From Hymenobacter wooponensis (GTDB lineage: Bacteria > Bacteroidota > Bacteroidia > Cytophagales > Hymenobacteraceae), in assembly GCF_004745865.1 (NCBI RefSeq), contig NZ_SRKZ01000009.1, forward strand, positions 62,001 to 126,000: a stretch of 64,000 nucleotides of DNA, in the 5' to 3' direction. Under the pieces are notes generated by a model. That model saw only the letters and a list, made by a program, of their open reading frames with translations, did no database searches and was not told the origin of the DNA. Positions within the stretch are counted from its first letter, which is position 1; each line of letters begins with the position of its first letter. This document shows positions 1-8,835 of the stretch, piece after piece. A program made the position numbers and the translations under genes.

Positions 1-162
1 CTGCTGTGGCTGCCGGGGGCACTGTTTGTGCTGGGGGTGGGCATTTCGCGCATGTACCTGGGCGTACACTATCCTTCCGATGTGCTAGCGGGCTGGATTG
101 CGTCCGTTGGCTGGGTGACGAGTGTATACCTGCTTTTCAACCGGTCCACCCTGCTAAGGTAA
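1..162 (+). CDS. PAP2-family phosphatase, C-terminal fragment (cut by window edge)
   Basis: The first bases are open in frame 1 and end at TAA 160-162. The peptide carries the last catalytic block of PAP2/type 2 phosphatidic acid phosphatases, SRMYLGVHYPSDVLAGW, where the SR...H...D pattern supplies the phosphate-binding Arg, catalytic His and its Asp. A hydrophobic helix follows. It is only the 3' end of a gene that begins before the window, so substrate cannot be judged. Two other PAP2 genes lie at 10716 and 33894, but their last motif differs (HWLSDV), so this one is a more distant relative. Confidence 0.85.
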   Translation: MLWLPGALFVLGVGISRMYLGVHYPSDVLAGWIASVGWVTSVYLLFNRSTLLR

Positions 163-250
163 TTCGGGAGTGAGGGTCGAAATAGTCGGCCAAGTCGCCT
201 TTACACGCCCTTAGTATACAACTCAGTTTAGCGCTGACAAGATATTCTAA

Positions 251-289
251 GCCCGTTAACCAGTCTGGAAGCTGGCTAACGGGCTTTTT
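251..289 (+). terminator. Intrinsic terminator after the PAP2 fragment
   Basis: GCCCGTTA (251-258) pairs with TAACGGGC (277-284), extended inward by CCAG/CTGG, with a short loop and a run of five T after the stem. It ends transcription from the upstream phosphatase before the efflux operon begins. Confidence 0.8.
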
Positions 290-326
290 CACTACGGGAC
301 CGTTAGTTTCTGGCTTAATAGGGTTT

Positions 327-343
327 ATTCAGAATTGCTTCAG
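327..343 (+). promoter_or_regulatory. Candidate response-regulator box before the efflux operon
   Basis: ATTCAG-N5-CTTCAG is a direct repeat with an 11-bp step, the usual spacing of OmpR-family half-sites. The same arrangement occurs at 8079 (before the response regulator gene) and at 10155 (before a lipoprotein gene). A degenerate -7 box, TAACCTTG, follows at 354-361. The rest of 163-533 contains only the terminator at 251 and no convincing gene. Confidence 0.5.
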
Positions 344-533
344 AAACGGTGCCTAACCTTGTGCGTAGTGCTGCTTCACGCATTCTTCATAAATATCTAA
401 AGTACCATTCATATGACAGCAAGATGCTTTTAAAGCAGAGTGCTGGCGGACAGCTGATAAAACAATCCTGTTTTACAACCTCACATGCGGTAGCCATGCG
501 CTCTTCGCTTTGTTGCACTCATAGTTAGTTGCC

Positions 534-1898
534 GTGACTTTTTTCCTTCCGAATCGACTTTCAAATCTTCTGGTCTTTCCCCTCCACCGCCGCGGCGTTT
601 GGCTACTGGCTTTGCCGCTGCTGCTGGCCGGCTGCGTCAGCACCAAGTCAGCGTACACCCGCGACCATGTGGCCCGGCGCCTGCAAGCCCGCGGCGGCTA
701 CGAGCTGGGCACGGCCCGCAGCGCCAGCGCCCTGGCCCCGGCGCTGCCTACTCTGCAGGACGGCCTGAGCGAAGACGAGGCCATCCGCCTGGCCCTGACC
801 CGCAACCCCGCTTTCCAGGCCGACCTGAGCACGCTGGCGCTGGCCCAGGCCGATTTACAAGACGCTGGTTTGCTTCCCAATCCCGTGCTGAGCCTGGTGA
901 CGGCCCACGGTACCGCCCCGTTCTCCATGGCGCTGAGCCTAGCCTCTGACCTGCTCTGGCAGCGGCTGTCGCGCGTGGGGGCCGCTCAGCTGGAAACCCA
1001 GCGCGTAGCCGAAAGCCTCGTCAGTCGCGGCCTGCTGGTTAGCCGCGACGCCCAGGTAAGCTACACGGATATCACGCTGGCCGATGAGCGGCTGCGCATC
1101 GCCCGTGAGGCCATTGTGATGCGGGCCGAAGTAGCGCGCATCGTGCGGGCCCGCTACCGCGCAGGCGAGGCCAGCGAGCTGGAAACCGTGGCGCCCAGCG
1201 CCGATTCCCTGCGCGCCGTCGACGACTACTACCGGGCCCGCCGCGACAACCGGGTGGCCCGCCTGCGCCTGCTGGCTACGCTGGGCCTGGACTCCGTGAA
1301 TGCCGATTCCCTGCGGTTCACCGCCGCTCCCGTCTCGGCGACTCTGGTGCCGCCCTTGCCGACGCTGCTCGATTCGGCCTACGCTGCCCGGCCCGACTTG
1401 TGGGCAGCGCGGGTGGGCATCGAGGGCATTGGCCAGCGGCTGCGGTGGGAACGGAGTCGGGTGTTTTCGTTCATCGTTTCGCTGGACGCCCGCTTCAACA
1501 ACCCCAACCCGGTGCACCTGGGGCCGGGCGCAACCATCGGCCTGCCCCTCTTCAACCGCAACCAGGGCCGCATTTCGCGGGTGAAAGCCGAGCTGGAACA
1601 AGCCTCCTGGCAGTACCTGACCCTGCGCCAGACCGTGAACCTGGACGTGCGCGAGGCCTACGCCCAGTACGAGCAGGCCACCCAGAGCGTCGCCCTGTGG
1701 GAGCGGAGCTACCTGCCCAGCCTCCAGGACGCGCTGCGCCGCTCCACCAATGCCTTTATCAACGGCGACTTCCCTTACGTGCAGGTGGCCGAAACCACCC
1801 GCCAGTTGCTCGATGCCCAGCAGCGTGCCGCCGACGCCCGCGCGGACCAGCGCCGCGCCCTGGCCCGGCTGCGCTACGCTGTGGGCGGCCGCTTCTAA
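534..1898 (+). CDS. TolC/CusC-family outer-membrane efflux lipoprotein
   Basis: A 454-residue outer membrane factor, the exit duct of a tripartite metal efflux pump. Residues about 20-34 form a lipoprotein signal ending in the lipobox LLAGC, so the mature protein is probably acylated, as CusC and CzcC are. The remainder is rich in long Ala/Gln/Arg/Leu helices with the two-fold repeat expected of TolC proteins. The GTG at 534 is chosen because an in-frame stop lies at 522-524. The adaptor gene starts 20 bases after the stop and the pump gene follows, so the three form one operon. The metal cannot be read from this subunit. Confidence 0.9.
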   Translation: MTFFLPNRLSNLLVFPLHRRGVWLLALPLLLAGCVSTKSAYTRDHVARRLQARGGYELGTARSASALAPALPTLQDGLSEDEAIRLALTRNPAFQADLSTLALAQADLQDAGLLPNPVLSLVTAHGTAPFSMALSLASDLLWQRLSRVGAAQLETQRVAESLVSRGLLVSRDAQVSYTDITLADERLRIAREAIVMRAEVARIVRARYRAGEASELETVAPSADSLRAVDDYYRARRDNRVARLRLLATLGLDSVNADSLRFTAAPVSATLVPPLPTLLDSAYAARPDLWAARVGIEGIGQRLRWERSRVFSFIVSLDARFNNPNPVHLGPGATIGLPLFNRNQGRISRVKAELEQASWQYLTLRQTVNLDVREAYAQYEQATQSVALWERSYLPSLQDALRRSTNAFINGDFPYVQVAETTRQLLDAQQRAADARADQRRALARLRYAVGGRF

Positions 1899-1918
1899 TT
1901 CTTCGATTTCTTCTCTGT

Positions 1919-3148
1919 ATGTACTTCCCCAAGTTTACATTCTCCCTGCTGGCAGCGTCCCGCTGCCTGGCACTGAGTGGCCTGCTCGGTGGCGCAGTTG
2001 CCTGCGGCAAAGCTGAAAAGCCCAAAGCCGTCAGCCCTTCCGAGGTTGCAAACCCGGTCAAGGAGTCAGACCTGACCACGGTGACCATTACCGCCGACGC
2101 GGAAAAGCGGCTGGGCATTAAAACCGTGGCGGTCAAGACCGACAACGTGCAGGCCACCCGCGAGGTGGGCGGCGAAATCCAGGCCGTACCGGGCCAGGCT
2201 GTGACCATCGTGGCCCCGGTGCAGGGCACGCTGCGTGGCGGGGCCGGCCTCACGGCCGGCCAGCGCGTGCGACAGGGGCAAACCCTGTACCAACTGGTGG
2301 CACTGCCCGCCGAGCGCGACCTGCTCACGCTGGACCAAGGCACCACCCAGGCCCGCACCCAGCTGCAGGTAGCCCAGGCGCGCCTGCAACGGGCCGAGGC
2401 CCTGCTGGCTGACCGCGCGGGCAGCGTGCGCGCCCGCGATGATGCCCGCGCCGACGTGGCCCTGGCCCAGCGGGCCCTGGCCGATGCCCGGGCCCGACAG
2501 GGTGCTCTGAACGGCAACACCGGCGGCGGGCAGAGCCTGCCCATCAAAGCACCGTTGAGCGGGGTAGTGCAGCGCGTCACGGTCGCGCCGGGTTCGCTGG
2601 TGACGGCCAACACCGTGCTGCTGGAACTGGCCTCCTTGAACAAGGTGTGGGTGCGGGTACCGCTGTTCGTGGGCGACTTGCGCCGCCTGGGCAAGGACCA
2701 GGCAGTGACCGTGCGGCCCCTGAACGGCGGCGCGGCCCGGCAAGCGCGGCCGGTGGAAGCGCCCACCATTGGGGGCACGGCGGGCACGGCCACGGCCGAT
2801 GTGTTCTACGAGATTGACAACACCGACGAGGCCTTTCGCCCCGGCGAGCGGGTGGCCGTGGACGTGACGCTGGGCAACGCGGCCAGCGGCGCCACAAATG
2901 GTATGACGGGTGCGGCTACCAGTACGGCGGCGCTGACTGTGCCTACGGCCGCACTACTCTACGACGCCTCGGGCGGGCAGTGGGTGTACGTGCGCACCAA
3001 GCCCTTGCAGTACGTCCGCCAGCGAGTGGAGGTGCAACGGGCAGTGGGGGACCAGGTGGTCATCTCGCGGGGCGTGAAAGCCGGCGCCGAAGTCGTGACC
3101 GACGGTGCGGCGGAGTTATTCGGAACCGAATTTGGCGGCAGCCACTAA
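1919..3148 (+). CDS. RND efflux periplasmic adaptor (CusB/CzcB type), lipoprotein
   Basis: A 409-residue membrane fusion protein that bridges the TolC duct and the RND pump. The N-terminus is hydrophobic and ends in a lipobox-like GGAVAC about 31 residues in. A barrel-sandwich hybrid follows (VTIVAPVQGTLRGG), then an alpha-helical hairpin rich in Ala/Arg/Gln, the second lipoyl half (IKAPLSGVVQRV) and beta-barrel domains ending near FGTEFGGSH. The start is the ATG just after the upstream stop; the frame is open further upstream but that stretch is antisense-like read-through of tolC. Only three bases separate it from the pump gene, which suggests translational coupling. Confidence 0.9.
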   Translation: MYFPKFTFSLLAASRCLALSGLLGGAVACGKAEKPKAVSPSEVANPVKESDLTTVTITADAEKRLGIKTVAVKTDNVQATREVGGEIQAVPGQAVTIVAPVQGTLRGGAGLTAGQRVRQGQTLYQLVALPAERDLLTLDQGTTQARTQLQVAQARLQRAEALLADRAGSVRARDDARADVALAQRALADARARQGALNGNTGGGQSLPIKAPLSGVVQRVTVAPGSLVTANTVLLELASLNKVWVRVPLFVGDLRRLGKDQAVTVRPLNGGAARQARPVEAPTIGGTAGTATADVFYEIDNTDEAFRPGERVAVDVTLGNAASGATNGMTGAATSTAALTVPTAALLYDASGGQWVYVRTKPLQYVRQRVEVQRAVGDQVVISRGVKAGAEVVTDGAAELFGTEFGGSH

Positions 3149-3151
3149 GCG

Positions 3152-6100
3152 ATGAAGTGGATAATAGAATCGGCGCTGCGACTACGGCTGGTGGTAGTCA
3201 TCCTGTTTGGCGTATTGCTGGCAGCAGGGCTGCAGGTGGTGCGTAACACCCCGTTGGATGTGTTTCCGGAGTTTGCGCCGCCTTACGTGGAAGTGCAGAC
3301 CGAAGCCCCCGGCCTGAGCACCGCCGAGGTGGAAGCCCTGGTGAGCGTGCCGCTGGAAAACGCCCTGAACGGCACGCCCGAGGTCAAGAAAATCCGCTCC
3401 AAATCGGTGCTGGGCCTCTCGTCGGTGGTGCTGTACTTCCCTCAAGGCACCGACATCAACAACGCCCGGCAGGCGGTGCAGGAGCGGCTGGCACGGGTGG
3501 CCCCTACCCTGCCCGGCGTAGCCCGGCCTCCGGTGATGCTTTCACCCTTGTCCTCGACGAGCCGGGTGCTGAAAATTGGGGTGTCGTCAGATAGTCTGAC
3601 CCAGGTGGAGATGACCACGCTGGCCCGCTGGAGCATCCGCCCCCGCCTGATGGCCGTGCCCGGCGTGGCCAACGTAGCCATCTGGGGGCAGCGCGACCGG
3701 CAGTTGCAGGTGCTGGTGAACCCCGAGCAGCTGCGCACCCTGGGTCTGACCTTGGCCGAAGTAGAAAAGGCGGCGGCCGACGCTACCGCGCTGGCCGGCG
3801 GCGGTTTTATCGATTCGCCCAACCAGCGCCTGGCCGTGTCGCAAAGCTCGGCCATCCAGTCCGCTGCTGACCTAGCCCAGATGCCCGTCACGTTCCGCAA
3901 CGGCGTGAGCCTGAAGCTGGGCGAAGTGGCGCAGGTGGTCGAGGGCTTTCCCGCCCCCATCGGCGACGCCGTAATTAACGACGGGGCCGGCCTGCTGCTC
4001 ATCGTGGAAAAGCAGCCGGGAGCCAACACCCTGGCCGTGACCCAGCAGGTGGAAGCCGCGCTAAATGCCATGCGTCCCGGTTTGAAGGGGCTGGAAATCG
4101 ACTCGACCATCTTCCGGCCGGCGACCTTTATTGAAATGTCGCTCAGCAACCTGAACAAGTCCCTGCTCATCGGCTGCGTACTGGTGGTGCTGGTGCTGCT
4201 GTTTTTTCTGTACGAGTGGCGCACGGCCCTCATCAGTGCGCTGGCGTTGCCCACCTCGCTCATCGCGGCGGCGTTAGCGTTACGCTACTCCGGCAAAACC
4301 ATCGACACGATGGTGCTGGCCGGCCTCATCATTGCCCTGGGCGAAGTCGTGGACGACGCCATTATCGACGTGGAAAACATCATGCGCCGCCTGCGGCTGA
4401 ATCACGAGGCCGGCTCGCCTAAAACGGCCTTTGCGGTGGTGTACGAGGCCAGCATGGAGGTACGCTCGGCCGTGATTTACGGCTCGGTTATCGTGGCGCT
4501 GGTGCTGCTGCCCATTTTCCTGCTGCCGGGCTTGTCGGGGGCGTTTTTCCAGCCGCTGGCCTTTGCCTACGTGCTGGCCATTCTGGCCTCGCTGTTTGTG
4601 GCCCTGACCCTGACGCCGGCCCTGGCCCTGATTCTGCTGCCTAAGGCGGCGGAGAAAAAGTCGAAAGATGCGCCGGTGGTGGCCTGGCTCAAACGGCACT
4701 ACGCCCGCATCTTGCCCACCCTGCTGGCCCGGCCCAAGCGCGTGGCCTGGTCGCTGACGGCAGCCGCGGTTATCTCCATGCTCACGCTGCCGTTTTTCGG
4801 CCAGGAGTTTCTGCCCAACTTCAAGGAGTACGATTTTCTCATGCACTGGGTAGAGAAGCCCGGCACCTCGCTGCAGGCCATGTCGCGCATCACGGTGCGG
4901 GCCAGCAAGGAGCTGCGCGCCATTCCCGGCGTGCGCAACTTCGGGGCCCACATCGGCCGGGCGGAAGTAGCCGACGAGGTGGTGGGTCCCAACTTTACCG
5001 AATTGTGGATTTCCGTCGACCCCAAGGTGGACTATGAGGCCACCGTGGCCAAAATCCAGACGGTGGTCGACGGCTACCCCGGCCTGTACCGCGACCTATT
5101 GACCTACCTGCGCGAGCGCATCAAGGAAGTGCTGACCGGTACCTCGGCCACCATCGTGGTGCGCATCTTCGGCCCCGACCTCGACCAGCTTTACACCAAG
5201 GCCAAGGAAGTGGGCAGCAAGCTCGAAGGCGTAGAGGGCGTGGTGGACCTCAAAGTGCAGCAGCAGACGCTCGTGCCCCAGATTCAGGTGAAGATGAAGC
5301 CCGAAGCCGCGGCCCGATTCGGTCTGAATCCCGGCACGGTGCTGCAGGCCATCAGCACCGTGGTGAAGGGCCGGAAGGTGGGCGAAATCTACCAGGAGCA
5401 AAAGATTTTCGACGTAGCCGTGTGGGGCCAGCCAGCCATGCGCGCCGACTTCGGGGCCGTGCGCGAGCTGCTCATCGGCCTGCCTGGTGGCGGGGCCGTG
5501 CCCCTACGCGAGGTGGCCGACGTGCGCATCGTGCCCACGCCCAACGAAATTACCCGCGAGGCCTCGTCGCGCCGCATCGACGTAACGCTCAACGTGCGGG
5601 GCCGCGACCTGGGCTCGGTGGCCCGCGACGTGCAGGCGCAGGTGGACGGCGTGGCCTTCGGCGCCGGCTACCACCCCGAAATCCTGGGCGAGTACGCCGA
5701 GCGACAGGCCTCGCAGAACCGCATGGCCCTGCTGGTCTGCCTCTCGCTCATCGGTATCTTCCTGGTACTCTACACCGACTTCGGCACCGTGCGCCTGGCC
5801 GTACTGGGGATTCTGAGCTTATTCTTCGCCGTGTCGGGCTGTTTGCTGGCGGCGTTTCTCACCGGCGGGGTGCTCTCGCTGGGCTCCATCGTGGGGTTTA
5901 TTACGGTACTGGGCGTGGCGGCCCGCAACAGCATCATGCTCGTGAGCCACTACCGCCATCTGGAAGTGGAGGAAGGCATGCCATTCGGTAAGGAACTGAT
6001 TATCCGCGGCTCATTGGAGCGGATATCGCCCATTATCATGACGGCCCTGACCTCAGTGCTGGCCCTGCTGCCCATCATCTTGGCCGGCAACGAGCCGGGC

Positions 6101-6250
6101 TCTGAAATCGAGCACCCCATGTCGGTGGTTATTCTCGGGGGCGTCATCACCTCCACGGTGCTTAACCTGCTGGGCATGCCCGCGCTGTATTGGGCTTTCG
6201 GCCGCAAGGCCGGAGCGGAACCAGCGCGGGCAGAACCAGCCGTCGCCTAG
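3152..6250 (+). CDS. CusA/CzcA-family heavy-metal RND efflux pump
   Basis: A 1032-residue inner-membrane proton antiporter that exports metal ions through the adaptor and TolC partner encoded just upstream. It has the usual RND plan: TM1 at residues about 12-30, a large periplasmic loop, TM2-6, a second loop, TM8-12. The TM4 motif reads GEVVDDAIIDVENI, with the acidic residues used in proton relay. This differs from the DFGxxxDGA form of zinc/cobalt/cadmium pumps found in the pump at 15382, and resembles the minus-strand pump at 58620. Substrate is therefore unsettled. Full length and intact. Confidence 0.92.
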   Translation: MKWIIESALRLRLVVVILFGVLLAAGLQVVRNTPLDVFPEFAPPYVEVQTEAPGLSTAEVEALVSVPLENALNGTPEVKKIRSKSVLGLSSVVLYFPQGTDINNARQAVQERLARVAPTLPGVARPPVMLSPLSSTSRVLKIGVSSDSLTQVEMTTLARWSIRPRLMAVPGVANVAIWGQRDRQLQVLVNPEQLRTLGLTLAEVEKAAADATALAGGGFIDSPNQRLAVSQSSAIQSAADLAQMPVTFRNGVSLKLGEVAQVVEGFPAPIGDAVINDGAGLLLIVEKQPGANTLAVTQQVEAALNAMRPGLKGLEIDSTIFRPATFIEMSLSNLNKSLLIGCVLVVLVLLFFLYEWRTALISALALPTSLIAAALALRYSGKTIDTMVLAGLIIALGEVVDDAIIDVENIMRRLRLNHEAGSPKTAFAVVYEASMEVRSAVIYGSVIVALVLLPIFLLPGLSGAFFQPLAFAYVLAILASLFVALTLTPALALILLPKAAEKKSKDAPVVAWLKRHYARILPTLLARPKRVAWSLTAAAVISMLTLPFFGQEFLPNFKEYDFLMHWVEKPGTSLQAMSRITVRASKELRAIPGVRNFGAHIGRAEVADEVVGPNFTELWISVDPKVDYEATVAKIQTVVDGYPGLYRDLLTYLRERIKEVLTGTSATIVVRIFGPDLDQLYTKAKEVGSKLEGVEGVVDLKVQQQTLVPQIQVKMKPEAAARFGLNPGTVLQAISTVVKGRKVGEIYQEQKIFDVAVWGQPAMRADFGAVRELLIGLPGGGAVPLREVADVRIVPTPNEITREASSRRIDVTLNVRGRDLGSVARDVQAQVDGVAFGAGYHPEILGEYAERQASQNRMALLVCLSLIGIFLVLYTDFGTVRLAVLGILSLFFAVSGCLLAAFLTGGVLSLGSIVGFITVLGVAARNSIMLVSHYRHLEVEEGMPFGKELIIRGSLERISPIIMTALTSVLALLPIILAGNEPGSEIEHPMSVVILGGVITSTVLNLLGMPALYWAFGRKAGAEPARAEPAVA

Positions 6251-6255
6251 CTCCG

Positions 6256-6618
6256 ATGACTGTCGTCTGCCCCACTACGAACCCAAACCCCTCAATCAGG
6301 TTGCGCGTCGCTTGGGCCGGAGCCGGGCTGGTGTTGCTGCTCAGCAGCGGCCTGACTCCACATGGCGCCCTTTCGCCTTCGGTGGCGGTAGACCCCAACG
6401 CGGTGCGCACGGTGGCCGCCCGACCCATGGACAAGTCGCTGCTGGTGTACCTCGCCGCCGACGATTACCGGCAGATAGCGGTCTCGTTGACCCGAAAGTT
6501 TGGCGAAAAGTTTCGGGCGCGGCGCGACCACCTGCCGGCCGTGGCGCGTGCCCCTGATGAGCTTATCTGCCCAGTCAAGCCCGGTCGCATAAAGCATAAA
6601 TCGGCCAACCTCGCTTAA
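6256..6618 (+). CDS. Small hypothetical protein, possibly truncated
   Basis: A 120-codon frame starting five bases after the pump gene stop. It has a hydrophobic stretch (GAGLVLLLSSGLTPHGAL) like a signal or anchor, then a plausible soluble part up to about residue 90. The last 30 residues look unlike ordinary coding sequence, and the opposite strand there encodes a convincing N-terminus (6544-6669). I do not recognise the family. It may be the start of a gene cut by an old deletion. Confidence 0.4.
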   Translation: MTVVCPTTNPNPSIRLRVAWAGAGLVLLLSSGLTPHGALSPSVAVDPNAVRTVAARPMDKSLLVYLAADDYRQIAVSLTRKFGEKFRARRDHLPAVARAPDELICPVKPGRIKHKSANLA

Positions 6619-6669
6619 GTCGGCCGGAAAATCAACTTCTTCCACAATGTCGCGGTCAGCAGGGGTCAT
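6544..6669 (-). pseudogene. Possible N-terminal gene remnant
   Basis: Read on the minus strand, the sequence from ATG 6669 encodes an acidic, natural-looking start (MTPADRDIVEEVDFPADLSE, then VGRFMLYATGLDWADKLI) that after about 42 residues becomes the arginine-rich shadow of the plus-strand gene. It looks like the beginning of a gene whose body was lost. No family is recognised and the call is weak. Confidence 0.2.
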
Positions 6670-6712
6670 CAGTCACTGCCTACGCCAACCTGTCAACAAA
6701 CTTAAGTATTCA

Positions 6713-7189
6713 ATGATAAGATTCTTGCGCGTTTGCAGGCATCCCTGCTACCGGCTGCTTCTGTGTTTGACCATCGGCTTGCTTACCTCTAGCTGCGGTT
6801 CCAAATCGGACAGCGTAAAACAGGCAGCCGAGACTGCGCCCGTATTCAACGTCCCCGACCTGCTGGGCTTGGATATTGACCGCGTGGAAAGCACGTTGGG
6901 CCGGCCCAAGTGGGACAGCGTAGCCGCGCATGACGCCTCCGAAAGCGTCCGCCTCTTTCGCCGCGATACACTGCTGCTGCGGGTCGGCTACAGCGCGCGC
7001 ACCCGAAGAGTGTACAGCTATCTGATTCAATCCGCGCACGCACAAACCCATGATTATCGGCCCCTGCTGCGCCTGGCGAACCTTACCGGCAACGAGCCCG
7101 TGCTGGTGGTGGTGCCCGTGCCGTCAAAGAACAATTCTGCCGAATACACCGGAGTTAAAGTGTTTGTAAAAGACGCCGGGAGCCGGTAA
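6713..7189 (+). CDS. Hypothetical lipoprotein
   Basis: A 158-residue protein with an N-terminal signal and lipobox-like cysteine (LLTSSCGSKSD). The mature part has a LLGLDIDRVESTLGRP segment resembling the helix-turn found in small outer-membrane-assembly-like lipoproteins, followed by beta-rich sequence. The ATG at 6713 is preferred over 6647 because it places the signal peptide at the N-terminus. No function can be assigned. It lies between the efflux operon and the VIT-type carrier on the same strand. Confidence 0.6.
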   Translation: MIRFLRVCRHPCYRLLLCLTIGLLTSSCGSKSDSVKQAAETAPVFNVPDLLGLDIDRVESTLGRPKWDSVAAHDASESVRLFRRDTLLLRVGYSARTRRVYSYLIQSAHAQTHDYRPLLRLANLTGNEPVLVVVPVPSKNNSAEYTGVKVFVKDAGSR

Positions 7190-7310
7190 TGCGGCAGCAG
7201 CATACTAGGGGGAAATAGCCGACTACTTCGGGGACAGCGCAATTGATTTGGCAAACGCCTGGGGTAGCGGCACTTTATTTCATAGTCTTTAACTGACTAT
7301 TTCTTTGCTC

Positions 7311-8033
7311 ATGCAGCCCGACTCCCGCGCCTTTCTTGAAATACGTGCCCACACCGAAACGCACCTGACCAGCTCGGCCATGCTGCAGGACATCGTCATC
7401 GGTCTGTCGGATGGCCTGACGGTGCCCTTCGCCCTGGCGGCGGGCCTAAGCGGGGCCGTGGCCTCGTCCAGCCTCGTCATCACGGCGGGCCTGGCCGAAG
7501 TGGTGGCCGGCTCCATTGCCATGGGCCTGGGCGGCTACCTGGCCGGCCGCACCGAGGTGGAGCACTACGCCGCCGAACTGCGGCGCGAGCACCAGGAAGT
7601 ACGGGAAGTGCCCGAGGTGGAGCGCTGCGAAGTTAAGGAGCTGCTGGCTGAAATGGGCCTGAGCCCCTCCACCCAGGAAGTGGCCATGCAGGAGTTGACA
7701 GCTGACCCTGAACAGTGGGTGAAGTTCATGATGAAGTACGAACTGGGCTTGGAAGCGCCCAATCCCCGCCAGGCTCCCAAAAGCGCCGTGACCATCGCCG
7801 GGGCCTACGCCGTGGGCGGCCTCATTCCGCTCAGTGCCTATTTCCTCACCAGCACGCCCTGGCAGGGCCTGCTTTGGTCGGCCCTTATTACGCTGGTTTG
7901 CCTGCTCATCTTCGGCTACTTCAAGAGCCGCATCACCGGCCAGCCGCCGGTGTGGGGGGCCCTCAAGATGGCCAGCACCGGGGCCGCCGCGGCCGGGGCC
8001 GCATTTTACGTTGCCCGTCTCTTTGGGAGGTAA
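7311..8033 (+). CDS. VIT1/CCC1-family iron/manganese transporter
   Basis: A 240-residue membrane protein of the VIT1/CCC1 family, proton-coupled carriers moving Fe2+ or Mn2+ out of the cytoplasm. The family signature is clear: DIVIGLSDGLTVPFALAAGL in TM1, and AEVVAGSIAMGLGGYLAGRTE in TM2, followed by an acidic cytosolic helical region rich in Glu (residues about 85-150) that in the family binds metal, then three further TM segments. The ATG at 7311 is chosen over an in-frame TTG at 7305. It sits between the efflux operon and the two-component genes. Confidence 0.9.
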   Translation: MQPDSRAFLEIRAHTETHLTSSAMLQDIVIGLSDGLTVPFALAAGLSGAVASSSLVITAGLAEVVAGSIAMGLGGYLAGRTEVEHYAAELRREHQEVREVPEVERCEVKELLAEMGLSPSTQEVAMQELTADPEQWVKFMMKYELGLEAPNPRQAPKSAVTIAGAYAVGGLIPLSAYFLTSTPWQGLLWSALITLVCLLIFGYFKSRITGQPPVWGALKMASTGAAAAGAAFYVARLFGR

Positions 8034-8078
8034 GGCGATCCAATACTACCCCCGCCTGAACGCGCCGGCAGCCCGGCG

Positions 8079-8095
8079 CTTCAGCTTTCCTTCAG
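8079..8095 (+). promoter_or_regulatory. Candidate response-regulator box (autoregulation)
   Basis: CTTCAG-N5-CTTCAG followed by ATT, 63 bases before the response regulator start. It shares TCAG--TT-CTTCAGATT with the site at 10155 and the half-site order with the site at 327, so it is a likely self-regulation site. Confidence 0.5.
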
Positions 8096-8157
8096 ATTTA
8101 CGGACTTATTTCGCCTTCACTATCCCATCAGGGAAGACCTGCTTTTGCCCATTTACC

Positions 8158-8835
8158 ATGAAACTGCTGCTGATTGAAGACGAGGTCTACCTGCGCAATA
8201 CGCTCGTAGACTACCTGCGGCAGGCGGGATACGTCTGCGAGGTCGCCGGGGACTACCAGCAGGCGCTGGAGAAAATCAAGCTATATCAGTACGATTGTGT
8301 GGTGCTGGACTTAACCCTGCCCGACGGCAACGGCTTGAATATTCTTCGCGAACTGAAGGCCGACAGCTCCCGGGCCGGCGTGCTGATTATTTCGGCCCGT
8401 GATGCCCTTGATGACCGGCTGACGGGCCTGGACCTGGGCGCCGATGACTACCTGACCAAGCCCTTTCACCTGGCTGAGCTGAACGCGCGGCTCCGGGCCA
8501 TTATCCGGCGGCGCCAGTTCCAGGGCAGCCACCACATTGCTTTCCGCGACCTGCTGGTGTGGCCCGAGCAAGCCGAGGTGTTTGTGCGGGACCAGCCGCT
8601 GGTACTCACCCGTAAGGAATACGATCTGTTGCTGTTTCTGCTCGCCAACCCTAACCGGGTGCTGACCAAAGAATCCATTGCCGAGCACCTATGCGGCGAT
8701 GCCGTGGACAGTGCTGACTCGTTTGACTTTATTTATACCCACCTGAAAAACCTGCGCAAGAAGCTCCAGGAAAAAGGGGCCGACAACTACATCCGTACCA
8801 TGTACGGCGTGGGCTATAAACTCAGCACCGAGTGA
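8158..8835 (+). CDS. OmpR-family response regulator
   Basis: A 225-residue two-component response regulator. The receiver domain (residues 1-115) has the acidic pair E7/D8, phospho-acceptor D51 in VVLDLTLPDG, and K101 in LTKPF. The C-terminal winged helix (about 125-225) shows LTRKEYDLLLFLLANPNRV and the closing VGYKL of OmpR/PhoB DNA-binding domains. The frame is open upstream, but ATG 8158 gives the canonical MKLLLIEDE start. The stop overlaps the kinase start by four bases (GTGA). Relatives (CusR/CopR type) respond to envelope metal stress; that role is inferred from context. Confidence 0.93.
   Translation: MKLLLIEDEVYLRNTLVDYLRQAGYVCEVAGDYQQALEKIKLYQYDCVVLDLTLPDGNGLNILRELKADSSRAGVLIISARDALDDRLTGLDLGADDYLTKPFHLAELNARLRAIIRRRQFQGSHHIAFRDLLVWPEQAEVFVRDQPLVLTRKEYDLLLFLLANPNRVLTKESIAEHLCGDAVDSADSFDFIYTHLKNLRKKLQEKGADNYIRTMYGVGYKLSTE

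Noticed and set aside
939..1601. Long minus-strand frames opposite the tolC and pump genes
   Set aside because: They are shadows created by high third-position GC; composition is rich in Arg, Gly, His and Gln and no domain is seen.
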